The position numbers were made by a program, and so were the translations under genes. From contig NZ_KB891234.1 in NCBI RefSeq assembly GCF_000373365.1, forward strand, positions 1 through 42,418: DNA of 42,418 nt, given 5' to 3'. This document shows positions 7,027 through 12,885 of this stretch, piece after piece; positions within the stretch are counted from its first letter, which is position 1, and the number at the start of each line of letters is the position of its first letter. Origin of the DNA: Parafrankia discariae (lineage in GTDB: Bacteria; Actinomycetota; Actinomycetes; Frankiales; Frankiaceae). The notes below the pieces were generated by a model. That model worked only from the letters and a program-made list of their open reading frames with translations, did not search any database and was not told the origin of the DNA.

Positions 7027-8196
7027 TCAGGCCGCCTTTCTGCTGGTCGTGCCGGCGGGGGTGGTGTCCGGCCAGGCCCGGCCTTCGAGCGCGAGCAGGC
7101 CGCGGGCGAGCTCCAAGCGCTTCGCTCCGATGCCGGGCGTGCCCAGGTAGGCGGCCGGGCCGTACTGCTCCAGGTCGGCCAGGGTCAGCACCGGCTCCTG
7201 CTGGAGCGCGAGCGCGGCGGCGACCGCGGCGGGGATACCGGGCAGGCCAGTCAGGGACAGGCTGTCGCCGTCGGGCTGCACGCCGATGCCGGCGGCGGCC
7301 CGGTGGTGGGTGTGGGGGCCGTGGAACCATCCGACGGCGTGGCGCCAGGCGTGCCGCATCCCCTTGGTCAGCAGCACGGGGTGCAACTTCCAGCCAGCAG
7401 GGGTGACGTGGAGGACCGCGCCGCCGCCGGCCCGCGGCATCCGGACCAGGGGGCCGCCGGTCTTCGGGTCTAGGTGGGTGCACTCGGCGTAGCCCACCAG
7501 CTGGTGAGCGGCGTCGGGCCGCACCTCCTTGCCGGTCTTCAGATCGACGACGATCACGACGCCGGCAGGGATGACGCCGAGGAGCCGCGCGCCGCCGCCC
7601 TGCTCGCGGGGCAGGCGCTCGATCACCGGAAGCGGGAACGGCAGGATCAGCCCGAGGTCAGTGGTCCCGGAGTAGCGGAGCACCTCGTGGTGAACGGTGG
7701 CTTCCGCCCACACGATCTGGTCCGGGTCCGGGGCGCAGCGAGCGAGGAAGTCCAGCAGCACCGGAATGAACGGGGTGATGCGCCGCCAGGCGTCGTCGTC
7801 GAAGTTCCGCGGCTCACCCTTCAGGTGGGCTTCCAGCCAGGCGTGGACCTGCACGCCGGTTTCCGCGGCGTCATCGGCGATCCGGTCGCTCGTCTCGGCG
7901 GCGAGCGTGACCGCGACGTTGCGGCCTTCCACCGCAGCACGGGCCGGCACTGGGCCCGCTCGGTCGGTGAGCCCGGCCGCGGTACGGGCCCGCTCCTCGG
8001 CAAGGTCCGCGAGGATCGGGCCGTTGTCGAACGCGAACCCGGCGGCTTCCCGCGCCGCCCAGGGGCGAAGCTGCCACTTGACGAACGTGCGCCCGAGGAT
8101 CGTTGTCACGGATGGCCACCGACGGTCGCTCTCCGGGTCGCGGCCGGGCGTCCACCACGGGTTGTCGTACCAGTGCTCATCGTCCTGGTCGGCCAT
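7027..8196 (-). CDS. PD-(D/E)XK nuclease (RecB/Cas4-like) with C-terminal HhH-like region
   Basis: A 389-residue protein. Nuclease motifs are YSGTTDLGLIL (motif Asp, about residue 172-182), VIVVDLKTGKEV (D-x-K) and HQLVGYAE (the QxxxY-type helix seen in RecB-family nucleases). An upstream helix with HAWLEAHLKGE fits the conserved N-terminal His/Glu region. The C-terminal 90 residues contain YLGTPGIGAKRLELARGLLAL, which resembles a helix-hairpin-helix DNA-binding motif. The protein is likely a phage or element exonuclease for replication or recombination. It sits between a small Cys-rich protein and the gp3-like gene in one operon. Catalytic family is confident; the exact role is inferred. Confidence 0.85.
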   Translation of the reverse strand: MADQDDEHWYDNPWWTPGRDPESDRRWPSVTTILGRTFVKWQLRPWAAREAAGFAFDNGPILADLAEERARTAAGLTDRAGPVPARAAVEGRNVAVTLAAETSDRIADDAAETGVQVHAWLEAHLKGEPRNFDDDAWRRITPFIPVLLDFLARCAPDPDQIVWAEATVHHEVLRYSGTTDLGLILPFPLPVIERLPREQGGGARLLGVIPAGVVIVVDLKTGKEVRPDAAHQLVGYAECTHLDPKTGGPLVRMPRAGGGAVLHVTPAGWKLHPVLLTKGMRHAWRHAVGWFHGPHTHHRAAAGIGVQPDGDSLSLTGLPGIPAAVAAALALQQEPVLTLADLEQYGPAAYLGTPGIGAKRLELARGLLALEGRAWPDTTPAGTTSRKAA

Positions 8197-8621
8197 CAGA
8201 ACACCGGCCCCTCGTCAGGGACCGGAGCGTTCAGCGCGCCGAGCGCGACCGCGCGGACCTGGTCGGGGGACAGGCGGGTGTCGTGCGCGAGCCGGTACAA
8301 CGCCTGCCGCATGCCCTGGGCTCGCGCATCCTCGTACGGGGTGAGGGCCGCCCGGTACACCGCGGCATACACGCTGTCCCGGACGTCGGCCGGGCTGTAG
8401 CGCCACAGGCCCTCGACGACCTCGCGCAGGTGCCGCAACTCACTGAGCAGCTCGGCAACGTACTCGGCGTGCTCGGCCTCACGGCAGTCACAGCCGGGCC
8501 GGTGTTCAGTGCACGCCCCCCACCGAGGGTCGCAGGTGTCGCGGGGCGGCCGGTATCCATCGTCGATACGGACCTGGCCGCCGCGGTAAAGGGTGGGCCG
8601 GAGCGCGATCTCGGTGCCCAT
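8196..8621 (-). CDS. Hypothetical protein, 141 aa, Cys cluster
   Basis: The start shares one base with the exonuclease stop (TGATG at 8619-8623), and the stop shares one base with the nuclease start. Residues 30-46 contain four Cys (TCDPRWGACTEHRPGCDC), suggesting a small zinc site. The C-terminal 90 residues are helical (AEYVAELLSELRHLREVVEG, then RDSVYAAVYRAALTPYEDAR). No recognised family. Sandwiched between two nuclease genes, it may assist element DNA metabolism. Confidence 0.72.
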   Translation of the reverse strand: MGTEIALRPTLYRGGQVRIDDGYRPPRDTCDPRWGACTEHRPGCDCREAEHAEYVAELLSELRHLREVVEGLWRYSPADVRDSVYAAVYRAALTPYEDARAQGMRQALYRLAHDTRLSPDQVRAVALGALNAPVPDEGPVF

Positions 8622-9346
8622 CAGAACGGAGGCTCATCGGAGTAGGGCACCGGGACCGGGACCGGGGTCCGTGACGTCAGACCGGCCAGGGACAGCACCC
8701 GGTCGAAGACGTCCCGCACGTGACGGGCATCGGCCAGCGCCTCGTGCCGGTGGGCCGGGTCGCTGTGCACGCCGAGTCCCTCGGCGAGCGAGGTGGACGA
8801 CCAGGGCAGGGTGAGCGCGCGCTCGTCGGCACCGGCGCCGTCCGGCCGCTCCCCGAACGCGGTCCCGAGGTAGAAGCCCCACGCGACGGCGCCGATGTCC
8901 ACGGGCCGGTAATGGCAGATGAGGGCCTGGCCGTGATGGCGCAGCCACGGGCGTAGGTGGCCCGCGTCGAACGAGGCGTTGGAGCCGATGAGTACGGCGC
9001 CGTCTAGCGTGGGGGCCAGCCAGCGCGCGAACGCGAACGGGTCCGACCAGCGCCGCCACCCGTCGTCGCTCTCCCCGGCAAGGTCGTGCCAGCTGCCGTC
9101 GGCATCGGACAGCCCCGCCGTGCGCTCGTAGTAGCGGCCGATCCGCAAAGCCTGCGGGTCTGCCCGGTCCAGGTCCGGACGGACCATCACCTGCCACTCC
9201 TCGTCGGGCTTGCCCCGACGACGGACGATCAGCCCGAACTCCCATGACTCCCCACCCCGGGTGGGGTCGAGCGCGGTGGTCTCCAGATCCACGAACACGA
9301 TCTTCTCGAAGGCCAGCGCGGCGGCCGGCATGGCGAGGGCGTTCAT
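8621..9346 (-). CDS. DEDDh 3'-5' exonuclease (DnaQ/epsilon-like)
   Basis: A 241-residue protein with all exonuclease motifs: ExoI FVDLETT (D20, E22), ExoII NASFDAGHLRPWL and ExoIII HEALADARHV (His and Asp five residues apart). It overlaps the upstream gene by ATGA (9343-9346) and the downstream gene by one base. The family removes nucleotides from 3' ends of DNA or RNA. In phages and mobile elements such stand-alone copies act in replication, repair or host nucleic-acid turnover. A Pro/Val-rich tail (TPVPVPVPYSDE) ends the protein. Of the two DEDDh genes in the window, this is the larger and more canonical. Confidence 0.9.
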   Translation of the reverse strand: MNALAMPAAALAFEKIVFVDLETTALDPTRGGESWEFGLIVRRRGKPDEEWQVMVRPDLDRADPQALRIGRYYERTAGLSDADGSWHDLAGESDDGWRRWSDPFAFARWLAPTLDGAVLIGSNASFDAGHLRPWLRHHGQALICHYRPVDIGAVAWGFYLGTAFGERPDGAGADERALTLPWSSTSLAEGLGVHSDPAHRHEALADARHVRDVFDRVLSLAGLTSRTPVPVPVPYSDEPPF

Positions 9347-9708
9347 ACCGGCACCCCGATGATGTCGTCGAGCGGGTCGCCGTCGTCGAGGAGACCCAGC
9401 GCGACCACCAGGGCGAGCGGCCCACCATCAACGGCTCCGGCGAGCAGACCCGTGGGGCTGAGCGGCGCGTAGGGCCGGCGGGTCCGGCAGGCCGGGCAGT
9501 GCGGGTGCTGCGCGTCGGGGGCGCCGAGGATGACGGTGTCTCCGGGGATCTGGATGTTGTGGCCGCAGATGAGCGGCAGCCGGTAGAGCCGACCTGCCCT
9601 GCGCGGTGTCGTACTGTTAGTCACTGCTGCTCCACTGGGGTAGTCGCCGGGCCCCGCTCCACGCCCCCCGCTTTGCCGCGCCTGGGGTGGGAGTGGGGCC
9701 CCGGTCAT
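9343..9708 (-). CDS. Hypothetical protein, up to 121 aa, Zn-ribbon-like
   Basis: The start at 9708 overlaps the HTH gene stop by ATGA but has no ribosome binding site. An in-frame GTG at 9624 has GGAG about 6 bases upstream and begins where the sequence becomes protein-like (VTNSTTPRRAGRLYRLPLICGHN), so the mature protein may be 93 residues. A CGH motif and a CPAC motif about 22 residues later suggest one zinc site. The C-terminal 45 residues are hydrophobic/acidic (PLALVVALGLLDDGDPLDDI). Family unknown. Confidence 0.65.
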   Translation of the reverse strand: MTGAPLPPQARQSGGRGAGPGDYPSGAAVTNSTTPRRAGRLYRLPLICGHNIQIPGDTVILGAPDAQHPHCPACRTRRPYAPLSPTGLLAGAVDGGPLALVVALGLLDDGDPLDDIIGVPV

Positions 9709-9959
9709 GTCTGGGGCTGGTCCGCGCCGTGTCTGGTGATCGCGGTGATGGGTACGCCGAGGGCTTCGGCGATTCGTTCGACCCGCTCTCTCCGGGTGCT
9801 GCGGACGGCGCCTATGCGTAGTTGATGTATGAGTGCGTGGCTGGTGTCGAACGTGGGGCGCACCTCGGCGGCGAGGCCGCGTTCGGTCCAGCCGACCTTG
9901 GTCATCGCGCTGTCCAGCCCTTCACTGTCGATTGGCAGGTGGTTAGCCCGGATTCGCAT
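9705..9959 (-). CDS. Small HTH (XRE/Cro-like) protein
   Basis: First gene of the ten-gene minus-strand operon, about 84 residues. The fold looks like a Cro/C1 HTH: SAMTKVGWTERGLAAEV as helices 1-3, an HQLRIGAVRSTRRERVE stretch and ALGVPITAI at the end. I chose ATG 9959 because GGGGAGG lies about 11 bases upstream. A GTG at 9971 is also in frame but overlaps that ribosome binding site. It is divergent from the repressor-like gene at 10155, giving a phage-style pair of opposed HTH genes across a repeat-rich control region. A Cro- or excision-activator-type role is inferred. Confidence 0.72.
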   Translation of the reverse strand: MRIRANHLPIDSEGLDSAMTKVGWTERGLAAEVRPTFDTSHALIHQLRIGAVRSTRRERVERIAEALGVPITAITRHGADQPQT

Positions 9960-9998
9960 CAGTGGTTTCACCTCCCCTCAGGTTGGTTGCACCGTGTT

Positions 9999-10114
9999 AC
10001 ATCGTGATGTTGTTTCGCTACGCAACACTACGCAGCTCGCTACGCAGAGGCAAGGAGGCGCGACACGACGCGCCCACGGGGAACACAACTCGCACCAGTC
10101 GAGAGGGTGCGTAG
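9999..10114. promoter_or_regulatory. Divergent control region with CTACGCA repeats
   Basis: Between the two divergent HTH genes lie ACATC-GT-GATGT (9999-10010), three direct copies of CTACGCA (10018-10024, 10028-10034, 10040-10046), an inverted copy TGCGTAG (10108-10114) and a GGCGCG/CGCGCC dyad near 10056-10073. The arrangement looks like a repressor/antirepressor switch. Which protein binds which site cannot be told from sequence. Confidence 0.5.
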
Positions 10115-10154
10115 CGTCCCCGTACGCGCCCATCCGTCCTGGCACGATGGGCAG

Positions 10155-10817
10155 GTGACCTCCCTATCCCCGGACCCCGGCGAGCCCGAGGCGGCCACCG
10201 CTCAGACCGCCGACTCAGCCACGCCCCTCCAGCGGCTCATCCGCGACGCGCCGTGGAACCCTTCCGAGATCGCCCGCCGGTCAGCCTCGGCCGACGGCAC
10301 GGGCGCGCTCGACCGGACGACGGTGTGGAGGATGCAAGAAAAGCCAATCCAGCGGTTTCCAACCTCGGCGACGATCGCCGCACTGGCCCGCGGTCTAGGC
10401 ATCCATCCGGCCAGGGTGGATGAAGCGGCGAAGGCGTCCGTGCAGCCTGCCGGCCGGCGGGCTGCCGATCCGGAGACCGAGAGCGCGGAGGCAGCACTGG
10501 CCGCGCGGGCCCAGGTAGTCGCGGACCGCCTCGTGAGGATGCCCGAGCCGGGCCGCAGCCGACTACTTTGGGTGATGGAGATGGCCGTGCTGGGTAGCGT
10601 CCAGATGACGAGCGAGCAGCCCTCCTCCGATACAGACAGTGACGACGACGCCCGCGAACCGGAAATGACAGAAACTACCGTCACGAAGGCAACAGGAATG
10701 TACAATCACGCCCGTGGGCTACCCAGCGGCGAGAAAAAGCGGCTGGGTGAAGCTCTCGCTAGGACTCTGACTGGTAGCCCATCACCGCTTGAAATTCCTC
10801 AAGAGTCTGACGGGTAG
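10155..10817 (+). CDS. Repressor-like HTH protein
   Basis: About 220 residues from GTG 10155; GTG 10107 is an in-frame alternative whose extra residues read poorly. Residues 20-90 or so contain an HTH: LQRLIRDAPWNPSEIARRSA, then DRTTVWRMQEKPIQRFPTSA, then IAALARGLGIHPARVDEAA. The middle is an acidic, Ser/Asp-rich linker (SSDTDSDDDAREPEM), followed by a short helical tail (GEKKRLGEALARTL). Position opposite the element operon suggests the maintenance repressor of the element. The last 59 bases overlap the convergent gene ending at 10759. A LexA-type self-cleavage domain is not visible. Confidence 0.72.
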   Translation: MTSLSPDPGEPEAATAQTADSATPLQRLIRDAPWNPSEIARRSASADGTGALDRTTVWRMQEKPIQRFPTSATIAALARGLGIHPARVDEAAKASVQPAGRRAADPETESAEAALAARAQVVADRLVRMPEPGRSRLLWVMEMAVLGSVQMTSEQPSSDTDSDDDAREPEMTETTVTKATGMYNHARGLPSGEKKRLGEALARTLTGSPSPLEIPQESDG

Positions 10818-11028
10818 CCCGATGCGCAGCAACGGCGTCGGAGCGGGCTTTTTCGCTAGCACTACCGTCCTTCATGACTGCGGCATACCCGCGTAGACGC
10901 TGAACCGTTTCGGCCATCTCATCGAACCCGGGGAGTATCTCGTCGTCTTCGGCGTCGACGAACTCCTCCCAGGCCCTCCGCTCAGCCGCCTCGCGGCACC
11001 GGTCAGACGATTCACCAATATCCCCCAC
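10759..11028 (-). CDS. Hypothetical acidic helical protein, 89 aa
   Basis: Starts at GTG 11028 with GGGGGCG about 10 bases upstream; sequence upstream in this frame is low-quality Arg/Gly text. The product is acidic and helical (REAAERRAWEEFVDAEDDEI, then DEMAETVQRLRGYAAVM, then RATRQTLEEFQAVMGYQ). No domain recognised. It starts 14 bases after the stop of the preceding small gene, so the two are probably co-transcribed. Its 3' end overlaps the repressor-like gene antisense by 59 bases. Confidence 0.6.
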   Translation of the reverse strand: MGDIGESSDRCREAAERRAWEEFVDAEDDEILPGFDEMAETVQRLRGYAAVMKDGSASEKARSDAVAAHRATRQTLEEFQAVMGYQSES

Positions 11029-11042
11029 GCGCGCTTCGCCCC

Positions 11043-11354
11043 CTACGGCTTGGCCGTTGACGACCCCGGCGCTGCCGCCGCGCGCCGACGCGCGGCCACC
11101 GAGGCCGCGGAGGCGCGCAAAGCCTGCGCTCTGATCGCCGCGTCCACGGCCCGGTTCACGTCGGAATCGGTGAGAGTCTCCCCGCGCCGCTCGGCGGCGG
11201 CCAGGACGGCCTCTCGGGCCCGCCGGCGTTTCCCCTCGTTCATCGCACGCGCGTTCGCGGACGTCCCGCCGCCATGGGCGGCTCGCGCGTATCCCCCGAT
11301 ACGTGCTGCTGTCTGCCTCGGGCTGGCTGTCATGCGGAAATGATGCGTCGACAT
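11043..11354 (-). CDS. Hypothetical basic helical protein, 103 aa
   Basis: Arg/Ala-rich, basic and helical (RIGGYARAAHGGGTSANARA, then KRRRAREAVLAAAERRGE, then DVNRAVDAAIRAQALRASAA). Similar small basic proteins are common in actinophages and integrative elements and may bind DNA. No specific family is recognised. ATG 11354 or the second ATG at 11333 (MTASPRQTAAR) could be the start; neither has a clear ribosome binding site. It lies 14 bases upstream of the acidic small gene, a possible basic/acidic partner pair. Confidence 0.6.
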   Translation of the reverse strand: MSTHHFRMTASPRQTAARIGGYARAAHGGGTSANARAMNEGKRRRAREAVLAAAERRGETLTDSDVNRAVDAAIRAQALRASAASVAARRRAAAAPGSSTAKP

Positions 11355-11537
11355 GCAACATCATGTCGCGTAGGCGCGCGCTGACGGCGGACCGGAGGCT
11401 GGATTCCTCAGCCTTCCCCCCGATGTGCATGGGGCAAGTCCAGCACAGCCGACCCGCGTGGGTCGTGCATCTACAGGGCTGTGTTGGCTACGTGTCGTGA
11501 CGGGGCACGTGAATCCTGTTCGTCACGGACTGTGCAT

Positions 11538-11564
11538 CCCACAGTGTGCTCGTACCACTGTGGG
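11538..11564 (-). terminator. Hairpin directly after the integrase stop
   Basis: CCCACAGTG (11538-11546) pairs with CACTGTGGG (11556-11564), 9 bp with a 9-base loop, starting at the base after the integrase stop codon. A second dyad, CGTGACG (11496-11502) with CGTCACG (11521-11527), lies further downstream. Termination is the simplest reading; integrase arm sites are an alternative. Confidence 0.6.
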
Positions 11565-12521
11565 CTAATAGCGGTCGTCCGTGGCCACGCGCTTGGCGTA
11601 CGTCAGCGCCCGGTCAGCGGCGGTCGCCTTGGCGTAGTGACGGACCATCGCCGTGGAGTCCCATCCCATGATTTCCATCAGGTCGCCCTCGTTGCCGCCT
11701 TCGCGTAGATGCCGGTCTGCATACAGGTGGCGGAACAGGTGCCAGTGCAGGTCTTGCGTGATCCCGGCTTGGCGAGCGCGCAGTTGGAGTACCCCGCGCA
11801 TCGCGCCGTACCCCAAGCCCTGAGTCCCCCGGGAGGAAAGCCACAGGGCGGGGATGCGGGCTGAGCGATGCCGGGCGCGCTCCCGGAGGTACCGGTCGAG
11901 CGCGTCGGCGGTCTTGTTCCCGAAGGTTACAGTTCGCGCCTTGTTGCCCTTGCCGAGGACCGTGATCCTGTCTCGCGTCATGTCGAGGTCGTCGAGGGTG
12001 AGGCCGACGATCTCTGCCCGCCGGGCGCCGGTCGAGAGGAAGGTCCGGATGATCGCGTAGTCGCGGCGGTCTCGGAACGTCTTGCCTGTGCGGCAGGTGT
12101 TGAGCAGGGCGACCACGGTCTCCTGATCAATTACGGGTCGCGGCTTTGCCTGCGCCCGGATAGGTTCAATCTTTGCCATTGGCGATACGTCTATATCTTC
12201 ACGATCAACAAGAAACTTGAAGAACGCTCGCATAATGAGACGACGGTTCTCGATCGTGACCGCTGCCAGCGTCCCCGAACTGCTCGCCAGTAGATCCTCG
12301 ATGCCATCACGGACCAGTCGGGTGTCCCCCGGCCCTGACGGCCTCTCTCCTTCGGGCAGCGACACGAGGTGGTCGACCATCCGCCCCAACGCGATCCCGT
12401 AGAGGCGGATGGTCGAGGGCGCGAGTCCTTTGATCTTCGCGTTGCGCCAGTAGCTGCGCAGATAGGACTCCCATTCGGCGCGGCAGGCGGCGGCTGACAG
12501 ATCGACCGGGGCAGGTGGCAT
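11565..12521 (-). CDS. Tyrosine recombinase/integrase
   Basis: A 318-residue XerC/D-like integrase. The N-terminal SAM-like core-binding domain (about 10-115) is followed by the catalytic domain with R167 (STGARRAE), K191 (LGKGNKART), H261-x2-R264 (HLFRH), W287 (GWDS) and the nucleophile Y296 (VRHYAKA). All catalytic residues are present, so it is probably active. The ATG at 12521 lacks a clear Shine-Dalgarno sequence. The gene lies about 140 bases from a dyad at 12661-12677 that marks the junction with chromosomal ppk2 sequence, the usual place for int next to its attachment site. Confidence 0.93.
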   Translation of the reverse strand: MPPAPVDLSAAACRAEWESYLRSYWRNAKIKGLAPSTIRLYGIALGRMVDHLVSLPEGERPSGPGDTRLVRDGIEDLLASSSGTLAAVTIENRRLIMRAFFKFLVDREDIDVSPMAKIEPIRAQAKPRPVIDQETVVALLNTCRTGKTFRDRRDYAIIRTFLSTGARRAEIVGLTLDDLDMTRDRITVLGKGNKARTVTFGNKTADALDRYLRERARHRSARIPALWLSSRGTQGLGYGAMRGVLQLRARQAGITQDLHWHLFRHLYADRHLREGGNEGDLMEIMGWDSTAMVRHYAKATAADRALTYAKRVATDDRY

Positions 12522-12607
12522 GACCCAGGAGGGTAGACGATCGCGCCTGAAAATATCCGTACGTACAAACGCCTAGCGCGTAGCGTGTCTCCCTAACGGA
12601 TCTTAAT

Positions 12608-12628
12608 ATCCCTTGTCTTGCAAGGGAT
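12608..12628. other. Short perfect hairpin near the element end
   Basis: ATCCCTTG (12608-12615) and CAAGGGAT (12621-12628) form an 8-bp stem with a 5-base loop. It lies between the integrase start and the putative crossover site. It may be an arm-type binding site or a small terminator. Confidence 0.4.
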
Positions 12629-12660
12629 TTCCTCTAAGGGCCATGCCCCTAATGATGTTC

Positions 12661-12677
12661 GTGTAGTTCGCCTACAC
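12661..12677. other. Putative attachment (crossover) site, attR
   Basis: GTGTAG-TTCGC-CTACAC is a 6-bp inverted repeat around a 5-bp spacer, the architecture expected for a tyrosine recombinase core site. Recognisable ppk2 coding sequence begins at 12667, inside the dyad, and unrelated element DNA lies on the other side. The matching left copy is not found in the window, so the core length is unknown. Confidence 0.55.
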
Positions 12678-12885
12678 CGACATCCGGCAGGCCCCGTGGT
12701 ACGTGGTCGACGCGGACGACAAGCGCAGCGCCCGGCTGAACCTGATCAGCCATCTGCTGTCGATGGTGCCCTACGAGGCCCTCCCCTACCCCGCCGTCGA
12801 CCTGCCGCCGCGCCAGGACCGGGCCTACAAGCGCCCGCCGATCGACAGCCAGACCTGGATCCCCCGCCGCTACGCCGTCGAGTGA
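12667..12885 (+). pseudogene. Polyphosphate kinase 2 (PPK2), orphan 3' end
   Basis: The last 73 codons read as the C-terminus of a PPK2-family kinase (TDIRQAPWYVVDADDKRSAR, then LNLISHLLSMVPYE, then a PPIDSQTWIPRRY ending). Intact PPK2 proteins are about 260-300 residues and transfer phosphate between polyphosphate and nucleotides. Here the preceding in-frame codon is TAG, no start is available, and the catalytic Walker-type motifs are absent. The fragment begins exactly at the dyad 12661-12677, so it is best explained as the 3' end displaced by site-specific insertion. The 5' part should be at the other end of the element, outside the window. Its stop overlaps the convergent trpEG gene by 16 bases. 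Confidence 0.85.

Noticed and set aside
12661-12677. A tRNA gene at the element end
   Set aside because: No cloverleaf, CCA end or TPsiC arm; the sequence continues directly as ppk2 coding DNA.
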